From positions 1 to 12,129 of the forward strand of contig CAUJIL010000046.1 of NCBI GenBank assembly GCA_963204845.1: a DNA stretch of 12,129 nucleotides, read 5' to 3'. The notes beneath the pieces are model-generated. The model was given only the letters and a program-made list of their open reading frames with translations. It did not search any database and was not told the DNA's origin. The stretch's first letter is position 1. Every line of letters starts with the position of its first letter. A program made the position numbers and the translations under genes. The stretch is from Pseudomonadota bacterium (GTDB lineage: Bacteria > Pseudomonadota > Gammaproteobacteria > Pseudomonadales > UBA5518). This document shows, in pieces, positions 1 to 6,787 of the stretch.

Positions 1-181
1 CGCCGAACAGCGCACGGCGCCGCGCGGGTGCCGGCTCGCCTGCTTGCACGGCCTGCGTGGCGGCAGCCGCGGCGGATTCGTCGGTACCCGCCTGCGCGGT
101 GGGTGCCGACGGCAGCAGCGTGACCCCGATCCAGAGTGCCGCCCCGAGCACGGCTTCGGCGCGAAATTTCATCGACGGCAT
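1..181 (-). CDS. Secreted protein of unknown function, N-terminal fragment
   Basis: Only the first 60 residues are visible; the gene runs off the left edge. The protein begins MPSMKFRAEAVLG and has a typical Sec signal peptide: a short basic start, a hydrophobic stretch around residues 11-25, and a likely cleavage after an A-x-A type site near TAQA. After that comes a low-complexity Ala/Glu/Pro-rich stretch and then ARRRALFG. The start at 181 is chosen because a GGAGG (plus-strand CCTCC at 190-194) lies 8 nt upstream; the internal ATG at 172 is too far from it. The gene starts 29 bp after the sulfatase stop on the same strand, so it is probably co-transcribed with the sulfatase. I do not recognise a family. 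A partner of the sulfatase, such as a maturation enzyme or a second hydrolase, is possible, but nothing visible shows it. Confidence 0.6.
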   Translation of the reverse strand, partial: MPSMKFRAEAVLGAALWIGVTLLPSAPTAQAGTDESAAAAATQAVQAGEPAPARRRALFG

Positions 182-210
182 GGCGATTCCCTCCCCGATC
201 CGAGACGCGC

Positions 211-2559
211 TCAGCGCGCGAGTTCCACATCGACGCGCTGCAGCACGCCATTGAAACGCCCGCCGTCGGCGTACTCGTCGCTGACCGGCGTGTCGGCGTC
301 GAAACCGATGTCGAAGGTGTCGGTCATCTCCGGCAGTTTCGATATCGTGCGCGCGATGCGCCCGCGACCGACCTCGCGGCCGTCGACCCGGATCTGCATC
401 TCGCCACCGGCATTGATGCCGCCGTCGGACACGAAGCGGTACTCCAGCACCGCCTTGCCGGCGGGCAACGGCGCGCTGGCCGCCACGCGGGACTGGTCAC
501 CCGCCAGTTGCGATGCAGCCATCAGCGCGACCGGCACGCCATCGCGCACGAAGAAGCTCCAGCCGCCGAACCGGCTCCCCAGCGCGGCGATCACGCCCTC
601 GGCCGTCGCGGAGGTCTCCAGTTCGGCGCGGATCGTGAACGAGTGGTTCAGGATGGGGACCGCGCTGACCGCCGGCACGCTCACGCCAGCACCCCAGTAC
701 GTGTAGCGCTCGGCGCGGCGATGCTGGCTCGCAGCGGCCAGGAAGCGCTCCATGCTCATGCGGTTGTCCAGCGGCAGCACCTGGTTGCGGCGCGCCTCGG
801 CCGTGAACAGGCGCTTCAATCCGGCCAGTCGGTCCGGCTGCTCCGACGCCAGGTCACGCGCCTGCGCGAAGTCGCGCCCCAGATCGTAGAGCTCCCAGGC
901 ATAGTCCTGTGGCAGCACCTGCGTGCGCGCCTCGCTCCACGGCGCCGAGGGCGGCGTGGTGCTCGCCATCCAGCCATCGTGGTAGATGGCGCGGTTGCCC
1001 ATCATCTCGAAGTACTGCGTGCGATGCCGTTCCGGCGCCGCGGGCGCATCGAAGGTGTACGCGAAGCTGACGCCGTCGACCGGCTGCTGCGCGACGCCGT
1101 TGACGCTGGCAGGCGCGGGGACCCCGGCCACCTCGAGGAGCGTCGGCGCGATGTCGGTGACGTGCGAGAACTGCGTCCTCAGACCACGGGCGGCGATGCG
1201 CTTCGGCCACGACACGACCATGCCGTTGCGCGTGCCTCCGAGGTGCGAGGCGAACTGCTTGGCCATGCTGAACGGCGCGTTGGTGGCCCAGGTCCAGCCG
1301 TAGCCGTAGTTCGGCGTGGTGTCGGGACCACCGATGCGACCGAGGTTCTCCAGCAGGTGGCGCTCGGTCTCCTGCGTGCCGTTGGCGAAGTTCGACATCG
1401 GGTTCATGCTGCCGTGCCTCCCGCCCTCGGCCGCGGCGCCGTTGTCGCCCTCGATGAAGATCACCAGCGTGTTCTCGCGCAGGCCCATGCGCTCGAGTTC
1501 GTCGATCAGCCGTCCGAACTGCGCGTCCTGGTACGCCAGCATCGCCGCGTAGACTTCCATGAAACGTGCGTTGATGCGCCGCTGTTCCGGCGTTAGTTCC
1601 TCCCACGCGGGGATCTGCGCGGGGCGCGGCGTGCCCACGGTGTCAGGTGGAATGACGCCGAGTTCCTTCTGGCGCGCGATGGTGTCGGCCCGCATGCGGT
1701 CGTAGCCGGCGTCAAAACGGCCGCGGAACTTCGCGATCCAGTCGGCAGGCGCCTGCAGCGGCGCGTGCGCGGTGCCGGTGGCGTAGTACATGAAAAACGG
1801 CTTGCCCGGTGCCGCCGCCTGCTGCTGGTGCAGCCAGTCGATCGCCTCGTCGGCGAGCGCCTTGTCGAGCACGCCGTCCTGCAGCGTCGGGACCGGCGTC
1901 GTGCCACGGTAGAGCGCCGGCGTGAACTGGTTGGTCTCGGCCGCCATGAAACCGTAGAAGTGCTCGAACCCGAGCCCGGTTGGCCACAGATCAAAGGGGC
2001 CGGCCGCCGACACGTGCGACTCCGGCGCGTTGTGGTGCTTGCCGAACATCGCAGTGTTGTAGCCGTTCTGGCGCAGGATCTCGGCGATCGTCGCGGCGCT
2101 CTTCGGCATCACGTTGTGGTAGCCCGGGAAACCCGTCGACAGGTTCGCCACGATGCCGTTGCCGACCGCATGGTGGTTGCGCCCGGTGAGCAGCGCGGCG
2201 CGCGTCGGCGAGCACATCGCGGTGGTGTGGAAGCGGTTGTAGCGCAGCCCTTCGTTGGCCAGCGCATCGAGCCGCGGCGTGGGAATCGGGCCGCCGAAGG
2301 TGCTGGCCGCGCCGAATCCGACGTCGTCGGTGAGCACGACCAGCACGTTCGGCGCCCCGGCCGGTGCCGTGACCGGCGCCGGGAAGGCCGGCGTCGAGTC
2401 CGCGTAGCTGGTGCCGATGCTGCCGGCGAACGGTTCGGCCGGCCGCGGCAGCACGGTGTCGGCGACCGCCGCGGCTGCCGCCAGCCAGGATGCCAGCAGG
2501 GCGCCCGCCAGACGCCACGCTTGCCGGCCGCCCCGATTCCATGTTCGCACCGTGGTCAT
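211..2559 (-). CDS. Secreted Cys-type sulfatase (arylsulfatase family, ~780 aa)
   Basis: Predicted to hydrolyse a sulfate ester, outside the cytoplasm. In the 782-residue protein started at 2559, a Sec signal peptide (hydrophobic LAGALLASWLAAAAAV, cleavage near AVA|D) precedes an alkaline-phosphatase-like sulfatase domain. Visible signatures are the metal-binding TDD (77-79), the formylglycine motif C116-S-P-T-R, K174 and H265 as active-site basic residues, GDNG with D372/N373 as metal ligands, and K434. A beta-rich C-terminal region (about 600-782) matches the long arylsulfatases that resemble mycobacterial AtsA, as recalled, not searched. The reading frame also allows a GTG start at 2577. 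ATG 2559 is preferred because GGAGG (plus-strand CCTCC 2566-2570) lies 6 nt upstream. Cys-type sulfatases need a formylglycine-generating enzyme, and none is seen here. Its neighbours are SDR-A upstream and a secreted protein downstream. The substrate is unknown. Confidence 0.93.
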   Translation of the reverse strand: MTTVRTWNRGGRQAWRLAGALLASWLAAAAAVADTVLPRPAEPFAGSIGTSYADSTPAFPAPVTAPAGAPNVLVVLTDDVGFGAASTFGGPIPTPRLDALANEGLRYNRFHTTAMCSPTRAALLTGRNHHAVGNGIVANLSTGFPGYHNVMPKSAATIAEILRQNGYNTAMFGKHHNAPESHVSAAGPFDLWPTGLGFEHFYGFMAAETNQFTPALYRGTTPVPTLQDGVLDKALADEAIDWLHQQQAAAPGKPFFMYYATGTAHAPLQAPADWIAKFRGRFDAGYDRMRADTIARQKELGVIPPDTVGTPRPAQIPAWEELTPEQRRINARFMEVYAAMLAYQDAQFGRLIDELERMGLRENTLVIFIEGDNGAAAEGGRHGSMNPMSNFANGTQETERHLLENLGRIGGPDTTPNYGYGWTWATNAPFSMAKQFASHLGGTRNGMVVSWPKRIAARGLRTQFSHVTDIAPTLLEVAGVPAPASVNGVAQQPVDGVSFAYTFDAPAAPERHRTQYFEMMGNRAIYHDGWMASTTPPSAPWSEARTQVLPQDYAWELYDLGRDFAQARDLASEQPDRLAGLKRLFTAEARRNQVLPLDNRMSMERFLAAASQHRRAERYTYWGAGVSVPAVSAVPILNHSFTIRAELETSATAEGVIAALGSRFGGWSFFVRDGVPVALMAASQLAGDQSRVAASAPLPAGKAVLEYRFVSDGGINAGGEMQIRVDGREVGRGRIARTISKLPEMTDTFDIGFDADTPVSDEYADGGRFNGVLQRVDVELAR

Positions 2560-2565
2560 CGCCGC

Positions 2566-2570
2566 CCTCC
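2566..2570 (-). promoter_or_regulatory. Ribosome binding site that decides the sulfatase start
   Basis: GGAGG on the minus strand, 6 nt before the ATG at 2559. It lies inside the longer GTG-started reading frame (2577), so it argues for the shorter protein, which then begins directly with a normal signal peptide. Confidence 0.6.
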
Positions 2571-2596
2571 ATCGCACTCACTGCCCGTGTGAGCCG

Positions 2597-2625
2597 ATCC
2601 TATCGACAAGCGATTATTTCATCAA
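2597..2625 (-). promoter_or_regulatory. Candidate sigma-70 promoter of the sulfatase gene
   Basis: On the minus strand a TTGATG -35 box (2620-2625) and a TAGGAT -10 box (2597-2602) are separated by exactly 17 nt of AT-rich spacer. Each box matches four of six consensus positions. Transcription would start about 30 nt before the ATG at 2559. This AT-rich patch stands out in otherwise very GC-rich DNA and lies in the 138-bp gap after SDR-A. The sulfatase could thus be expressed separately from gdhA and SDR-A. Motif match only. Confidence 0.45.
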
Positions 2626-2697
2626 GTGCTCAACTCAGTGACCAGCGGAAGCGCGCGGCGTTGCGCGTGCATGGGGCCGTTCAGGGACGCCGGCGGC

Positions 2698-3471
2698 TCA
2701 GGCCCCCGGCAGGCTCTCGGTGCGCGTCCCGGCGTGCCAGCCGCCGTCGACCAGATACTCCGAGCCGCTGCAATAGCTCGCCTCGTCGGACGCCAGGAAC
2801 AGCACCATCGCCGCGACTTCCTCGGGCAGCCCCACGCGCGGCAGCGCCTGGTTGCGGTAGAACGGGTCGACGTATTCGCGCGCCGCGCCGCTGGGGTTGC
2901 CCATCACGGTGTCGATGCCGCCCGGGTGCACCGAATTGACGCGGATGCCGTGCTTGCCGAGCTCGATCGCGGCGCTCTTGGTCATGCCGCGCACGGCCCA
3001 CTTCGACGCGCTGTAGGCGATGAGCCCGTTCTTGGACTGGAAGCCGTCGACCGAGGAGATGTTCACGATCGATCCCTTGCCGGCGCGCTTCATCGGCGCG
3101 ACCACCGCACGCATGCCGAGGAAGGTGCCGACCTGGTTGATCGCAATCACGCCCATGTAGTGATCGAGCGTCATTTCCTCGAGCGAGGCGGCGCGCAGCA
3201 CGGCGGCGTTGTTGACCAGCACGCCGAGCGGACCGAGTTTCTCCGCGGCTATGACCGCCTCGGCCCACTGCGCCTCCTGGCTCACGTCGAGGCGCTGGAA
3301 CCGCGCCGCAGCGCCGAGCTCGGCGGCGAGCGCGCGGCCCTCCTCCTCGAGCACATCGGCGATCAGCACGCGCGCGCCCTCGCGCACGAACAGCCTCGCC
3401 TCGGCCGCGCCCATGCCGCGCGCGGCCCCGGTGATCAACGCCACTTTGCCGTCGAGCCGTCCCATCGTCAT
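2698..3471 (-). CDS. Short-chain dehydrogenase/reductase SDR-A (hydroxysteroid-dehydrogenase-like, NAD type)
   Basis: A 257-residue classical SDR oxidising or reducing a hydroxyl/keto group in the cytoplasm. The Rossmann motif TGAARGMG (14-21), NNAA (87-90, a variant of NNAG), S140, and Y153-S-A-S-K157 complete the catalytic set. Asp39 at the end of the second strand is the classic sign of NAD(H) preference. The overall sequence, including the N-terminal GRL-GKVALITGAARGMG style and the C-terminal ASDEASY-SG-E-LVDGG, resembles 3-alpha/20-beta-hydroxysteroid dehydrogenases and mycobacterial FabG3; this is recall, not a search. GGAGG (plus-strand CCTCC 3475-3479) is 3 nt from the ATG at 3471 and 9 nt from the ATG at 3465, so the protein may really start at the second Met (255 aa). 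It starts 20 bp after the gdhA stop, so co-transcription is likely. The true substrate is not shown. Confidence 0.92.
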   Translation of the reverse strand: MTMGRLDGKVALITGAARGMGAAEARLFVREGARVLIADVLEEEGRALAAELGAAARFQRLDVSQEAQWAEAVIAAEKLGPLGVLVNNAAVLRAASLEEMTLDHYMGVIAINQVGTFLGMRAVVAPMKRAGKGSIVNISSVDGFQSKNGLIAYSASKWAVRGMTKSAAIELGKHGIRVNSVHPGGIDTVMGNPSGAAREYVDPFYRNQALPRVGLPEEVAAMVLFLASDEASYCSGSEYLVDGGWHAGTRTESLPGA

Positions 3472-3491
3472 TCGCCTCCGCTCACGAGTGG

Positions 3492-4844
3492 TCAGATCAG
3501 GCCGAGCGCGACCATCGCGCTGGCCACCTTGATGAAACCGGCGATGTTGGCGCCATTCACGTAATTCCCCGGCGTGCCGTACTCCTCGGCCGTCTGGTAG
3601 CAGAGGTCATGGATGTTGCGCATGATCTCGTGCAGGCGCTTCTCGGTGTACTCGAAGCTCCACGAATCGCGGCTCGCGTTCTGCTGCATCTCCAGCGCGC
3701 TGGTCGCCACCCCGCCGGCGTTGGCTGCCTTGCCGGGGCCGTAGGCGATCTTCGCGTCGAGAAAGACGCGGATGCCGTCGGGAGTGGTCGGCATGTTCGC
3801 GCCCTCGCCCACCGCGATGCAGCCGTTCTTGACCAGCGTGCGCGCGTCACGTCCGTTGATCTCGTTCTGCGTCGCCGAAGGCATCGCGACGTGGCAGGGG
3901 ATGTCCCAGATGTTGCCGCCGGGGATGTAGCGCGCCTTGCGGTCACGCTCGGCATAGCTGCCGATGCGTCCGCGCTCGACTTCCTTGATCCGCTGCACCA
4001 GCGCCAGGTCGATGCCGTGTTCGGCGTAGATCACGCCGTTCGAATCCGAGCAGGCGACGACCTTGCCGCCCATCTCGTGGATCTTCTCGATGGTGTAGAT
4101 CGCCACGTTGCCCGAACCGGACACCACGCAGGTCTTGCCGTCGAAGGAATCGCCACGCGCGCGCAGCATCTCGGCGACGAAGAAGCTCGCGCCGTATCCG
4201 GTGGCCTCGGTGCGCACCAGCGAACCGCCCCAGGTCAAGCCCTTGCCGGTCAGCACACCCGACTCGTAGCGGTTGGTGATCCGCTTGTACTGGCCGAACA
4301 TGAAGCCCAGTTCGCGTCCGCCCACGCCGATATCGCCCGCGGGCACGTCGGTGTATTCGCCGAGGTGGCGGTACAACTCGGTCATGAAGCTTTGGCAGAA
4401 GCGCATGATCTCGCCGTCGGACTTGCCTTTCGGATCGAAGTCCGAGCCGCCCTTGCCGCCGCCGATCGGCAGCCCGGTCAGACTGTTCTTGAAGATCTGC
4501 TCGAAGCCGAGGAACTTGATGATCCCGAGGTAGACCGACGGGTGGAACCGCAGGCCGCCCTTGTAGGGGCCGAGCGCGCTGTTGAACTCGACGCGGAAGC
4601 CGCGGTTGATCTGCACCTCGCCCTTGTCGTCCTGCCAGGGCACGCGGAAGATGATCTGCCGCTCGGGCTCGCAGATGCGCTCGATGACCTTGTGCTCGAC
4701 AAACTCGGGGTGCTTGACCATCACCGGCCCCAGGCATTCGAGCACTTCGCGCACCGCCTGGTGGAATTCCAGTTCGCCGGGGTTGCGGCGCAGCACTTCC
4801 TGGAAGATGGGTTCGAGTTTCTCGTCGAGGGGGGCAGCGGACAT
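3492..4844 (-). CDS. gdhA: NADP-type glutamate dehydrogenase
   Basis: Interconverts 2-oxoglutarate plus ammonium and L-glutamate; enzymes of this bacterial hexameric type usually use NADPH and act in ammonium assimilation. The 450-residue length fits the family (about 447 aa). Visible motifs are the substrate-binding KGGLRFHPSV (95-104), the catalytic-lysine segment PIGGGKGGSDFDPKGKSD with K131, PAGDIGVGGRE with the catalytic Asp171, and the dinucleotide motif SGSGNVA (242-248), followed by CSDSNG (265-270). The frame is open upstream to 4934, but the start MSAAPLDEKL at 4844 gives the family's normal N-terminus and has AGGAG (plus-strand CTCCT 4855-4859) 10 nt upstream. It reads divergently from SDR-B across a 139-bp gap. 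SDR-A follows after 20 bp, an unusual operon partner for a nitrogen-assimilation gene. Confidence 0.97.
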   Translation of the reverse strand: MSAAPLDEKLEPIFQEVLRRNPGELEFHQAVREVLECLGPVMVKHPEFVEHKVIERICEPERQIIFRVPWQDDKGEVQINRGFRVEFNSALGPYKGGLRFHPSVYLGIIKFLGFEQIFKNSLTGLPIGGGKGGSDFDPKGKSDGEIMRFCQSFMTELYRHLGEYTDVPAGDIGVGGRELGFMFGQYKRITNRYESGVLTGKGLTWGGSLVRTEATGYGASFFVAEMLRARGDSFDGKTCVVSGSGNVAIYTIEKIHEMGGKVVACSDSNGVIYAEHGIDLALVQRIKEVERGRIGSYAERDRKARYIPGGNIWDIPCHVAMPSATQNEINGRDARTLVKNGCIAVGEGANMPTTPDGIRVFLDAKIAYGPGKAANAGGVATSALEMQQNASRDSWSFEYTEKRLHEIMRNIHDLCYQTAEEYGTPGNYVNGANIAGFIKVASAMVALGLI

Positions 4845-4944
4845 CGGCTGGGTTCTCCTGATAGTGGACGTGCGTTGCGCACTGTTCTGGTGCAGAAATC
4901 GGAGCCGGCATCCTAACCGCATCGCGCTCGGCACGCCAGCAAGG

Positions 4945-4950
4945 TATGAT
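4945..4950 (+). promoter_or_regulatory. Candidate -10 box for SDR-B
   Basis: TATGAT (five of six consensus bases) lies 33 nt before the SDR-B start in the gdhA/SDR-B divergent gap. No convincing -35 box sits 16-18 nt upstream, so an activator or an alternative promoter may be needed. Weak call. Confidence 0.3.
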
Positions 4951-4970
4951 CACGCGAATTTACTTACGGC

Positions 4971-4978
4971 AAAGGAGG
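4971..4978 (+). promoter_or_regulatory. Strong Shine-Dalgarno site fixing the SDR-B start
   Basis: AAAGGAGG, a near-perfect anti-16S match, ends 5 nt before the ATG at 4984. The reading frame is open far upstream (to 4582, antisense to gdhA), so this site and the SDR N-terminal pattern decide the start. Confidence 0.8.
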
Positions 4979-4983
4979 ATCCC

Positions 4984-5748
4984 ATGTTCCAGGTCGATCT
5001 CACGGGCAAGGTGGCGGTGGTCACCGGTGGCAGCCGCGGCTTGGGCCGCGCAATGGTGCTCGGCCTGGCGCGCGCCGGCGCCGACGTGGTCATCGCGAGC
5101 CGCAAGCTCGACACCTGCGAGGAGGTGGCAGCCGAAGTGCGCGCCCTCGGACGCCGCGCGCTGGCGGTCGCGGCGCACGCAGGACAGATGGCAAGCCTCG
5201 ACGGGCTGCTCGACAGGACCTACGAGGAGTTCGGCCACCTTGACATCCTGATCAACAACGCCGGCACGAATCCGGTCACGGCGGGCCTGTCGGATCTGTC
5301 GCCGGAGCTGTTCCAGAAGGTCTTCGACGTCAACACCAAGGGGCCGTGGTACCTGGCCTCGCGCGCGGCACCGCGGATGGCGAAACACGGCGGCGGCTCG
5401 ATCATCAACGTGATCTCGGTGGGCGGACTGAAACCGGCGGCGTACCAGGGTTTCTACGCCGCCACCAAGGCCGCGCTCAACGCGCTCACCAGGGTGATGG
5501 CCGCCGAATGGGCGCCGCTCGGTATCCGCGTCAATTCGCTCGCTCCCGGTCCTTACCATTCGGACATGTTCGACAACTCGGCAAAGGTGTTGCCCGGATT
5601 CACGGAAGGCTCGATCGCCACGACGGTGCAGAAGCGCATCGCCGAGACCGACGAGATCCTCGGTTCGGTGATCTACCTCGCCAGCGACATGTCCAGCTTC
5701 ACGACCGGCTCGACACTGGTCGCCGACGGCGGTTACCTGGTGCTCTGA
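4984..5748 (+). CDS. Short-chain dehydrogenase/reductase SDR-B (NADP type)
   Basis: A 254-residue classical SDR of the 3-oxoacyl-ACP reductase/gluconate-5-dehydrogenase-like group, acting on a hydroxyl or keto group in the cytoplasm. It shows TGGSRGLG (14-21), NNAG (91-94), S145, and Y158-A-A-T-K162, with the C-terminal ASDMSSFTTGSTLVADGG typical of the family. The residue after the second strand is Ser39-Arg40 rather than Asp, which points to NADP(H). The start is set by a very strong Shine-Dalgarno site 5 nt upstream. It is the first gene of a rightward block; SDR-C begins 13 bp after its stop, so the pair are probably translated from one mRNA. Family-level function is secure; the substrate cannot be read from the sequence. 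Confidence 0.93.
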   Translation: MFQVDLTGKVAVVTGGSRGLGRAMVLGLARAGADVVIASRKLDTCEEVAAEVRALGRRALAVAAHAGQMASLDGLLDRTYEEFGHLDILINNAGTNPVTAGLSDLSPELFQKVFDVNTKGPWYLASRAAPRMAKHGGGSIINVISVGGLKPAAYQGFYAATKAALNALTRVMAAEWAPLGIRVNSLAPGPYHSDMFDNSAKVLPGFTEGSIATTVQKRIAETDEILGSVIYLASDMSSFTTGSTLVADGGYLVL

Positions 5749-5761
5749 GACCGACGCCGCG

Positions 5762-6562
5762 ATGGCCGGAAGACTGCAGGGCAAGGTTGCGTTCGTCACC
5801 GGGATCGGAACTGCCGGTCCCGGTTGGGGAACCGGCAAGGCGATCGCGGTCGCGTTCGCACGCGAAGGCGCGCGCGTGTTCGGCATGAACCGCAGCCGCG
5901 AATCGGCCGCCGAAACACGTGATCTGATCGCGCGCGACGGCGGCAGCGGCGAGCTGTTCGTCGGCGACGTGACGAACGGCGCCGACGTCGAGCACGCCGT
6001 AAAGGCTTGCGTCGAGACCTTCGGACGCATCGACATCCTGGTCAACAACGTCGGCTGCGGCGGCTACGGCGGCGTGGTCGAGCAATCCGAGGCAGACTGG
6101 GACCGCGTCTTCGCGACCAACCTCAAGAGCGTCTATCACACCTGCAGGAACTGCCTGCCGGTCATGCTCGCCAACGGCGGCGGCGCGATCGTGAACATCT
6201 CGTCGCTGGTCGCGCTGCGCTGGACCGGGCACCCGCTCGCGGCCTACGCGAGCTCCAAGGCGGCGCTGCACCAGCTCACGCGCCAGATCGCGATGCAGTA
6301 CGCACGGCAGCACATCCGCGCCAACACGGTGGTCCCCGGCATGCTGGAGACGCCGATGGTCGTCGAGCCGATCCGCCGCCAGTACGGCGACACGTACGAG
6401 CAGGTGCTCGAGCAACGCCACCGCCTCTGCCCCGGCGGACGCATGGGCGATGCGCACGACGTCGCGTACGCGGCGCTCTATCTAGCCAGCGACGAAGCGA
6501 AGTTCGTCAACGGCATCGAACTGCTGGTCGACGGCGGCATGAGCTGCCAGGTAGGCGCGTAG
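5762..6562 (+). CDS. Short-chain dehydrogenase/reductase SDR-C with enlarged glycine loop
   Basis: A 266-residue SDR oxidoreductase. The cofactor loop is TGIGTAGPGWGTG (13-25), longer than the ordinary TGxxxGxG; I recall an SDR subgroup with a GPGWGNGK-type loop that it resembles. Other motifs are NNVG (95-98, in place of NNAG), S148, and Y162-A-S-S-K166. Asn43-Arg44 after the second strand suggests NADP(H). The end, ASDEAKFVNGIELLVDGG, is standard. It lies 13 bp after SDR-B with no obvious Shine-Dalgarno site, so translation may be coupled to SDR-B. Its TAG stop (6560-6562) is part of the GTAG head of the first REP-like repeat, so the last codons border or derive from repeat DNA. The TonB receptor follows 313 bp downstream. 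The substrate is unknown. Confidence 0.92.
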   Translation: MAGRLQGKVAFVTGIGTAGPGWGTGKAIAVAFAREGARVFGMNRSRESAAETRDLIARDGGSGELFVGDVTNGADVEHAVKACVETFGRIDILVNNVGCGGYGGVVEQSEADWDRVFATNLKSVYHTCRNCLPVMLANGGGAIVNISSLVALRWTGHPLAAYASSKAALHQLTRQIAMQYARQHIRANTVVPGMLETPMVVEPIRRQYGDTYEQVLEQRHRLCPGGRMGDAHDVAYAALYLASDEAKFVNGIELLVDGGMSCQVGA

Positions 6563-6643
6563 GTTCGGCCTGTGGCCGAACATGTCCACGTAGGTTCGGC
6601 CTGTGGCCGAACATGTCCGCGTAGGTTCGGCCTGTGGCCGAAC
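6559..6643 (+). repeat. Tandem REP-like palindromes, three direct copies with 31-bp period
   Basis: Heads at 6559, 6590 and 6621. Each copy has the tetranucleotide GTAG followed by perfect 8-bp arms GTTCGGCC and GGCCGAAC around a TGT loop. A short spacer containing ATGTCC follows each copy. The head plus hairpin design is that of REP elements recognised by RAYT (TnpA-REP) transposases, whose characteristic head is GTAG or GTGG. The first copy overlaps the stop of SDR-C. RNA from either strand would fold into stable hairpins between SDR-C and the receptor gene. Confidence 0.85.
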
Positions 6644-6647
6644 AAAT

Positions 6648-6670
6648 GTCCGGGCACAGCCCGGACCTAC
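6648..6670 (-). repeat. Inverted REP-like copy
   Basis: Read on the minus strand this is GTAG, then arms GTCCGGGC and GCCCGGAC around a TGT loop: the same head, arm length and loop as the direct copies but a different stem sequence. With the direct copy at 6621-6643 it forms a head-out pair like a BIME (bacterial interspersed mosaic element). Confidence 0.8.
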
Positions 6671-6685
6671 GGGAATCCGTCCGGC

Positions 6686-6708
6686 GTAGGTTCGGCCTGT
6701 GGCCGAAC
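6686..6708 (+). repeat. Fourth direct REP-like copy
   Basis: Identical in its 23 nt (GTAG head, 8-bp arms, TGT loop) to the copies at 6559, 6590 and 6621, and 65 bp beyond the third head. The following ATGTCC spacer is also kept. Confidence 0.85.
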
Positions 6709-6710
6709 AT

Positions 6711-6733
6711 GTCCGGGCCGAGCCCGGATCTGC
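6711..6733 (-). repeat. Degenerate inverted REP-like copy
   Basis: On the minus strand it reads GCAG, then arms ATCCGGGC and GCCCGGAC around TCG. It matches the inverted copy at 6648-6670 except for one head base, one arm base and the loop. It pairs with the direct copy at 6686-6708, repeating the direct/inverted arrangement. Confidence 0.65.
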
Positions 6734-6747
6734 AGAAACGCATCCGC

Positions 6748-6773
6748 GCAGGTTCGGCGCCCCGCATGGCGCC
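6748..6773 (+). repeat. Decayed REP-like copy at the array end
   Basis: GCAG followed by GTTCGGCG keeps the head and most of the first arm, 62 bp beyond the fourth head. The rest has diverged and now forms a different hairpin, GGCGCC and GGCGCC around CCGCAT (6756-6773). Probably a mutated member of the array. Confidence 0.45.
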
Positions 6774-6787
6774 CGCGTCGCGCAGCG

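Noticed and set aside
136..1596. 486-codon plus-strand open frame opposite the sulfatase
   Set aside because: Composition is Arg/Ala/His-rich with no motif; the minus strand has all sulfatase signatures.
2651..2668. Terminator hairpin after SDR-A
   Set aside because: A 6-bp GC stem (GCGCGC/GCGCGT) exists but includes a wobble pair and has no T-tract.
3609..4916. 435-codon plus-strand open frame opposite gdhA
   Set aside because: Shadow of gdhA; low-complexity Asp/Val/Ala/Arg content and no start signal.
6559..6733. CRISPR array
   Set aside because: The period of 31 bp leaves only an 8-bp spacer, spacers are near-identical, and inverted copies occur; this fits REP/BIME elements, not CRISPR.
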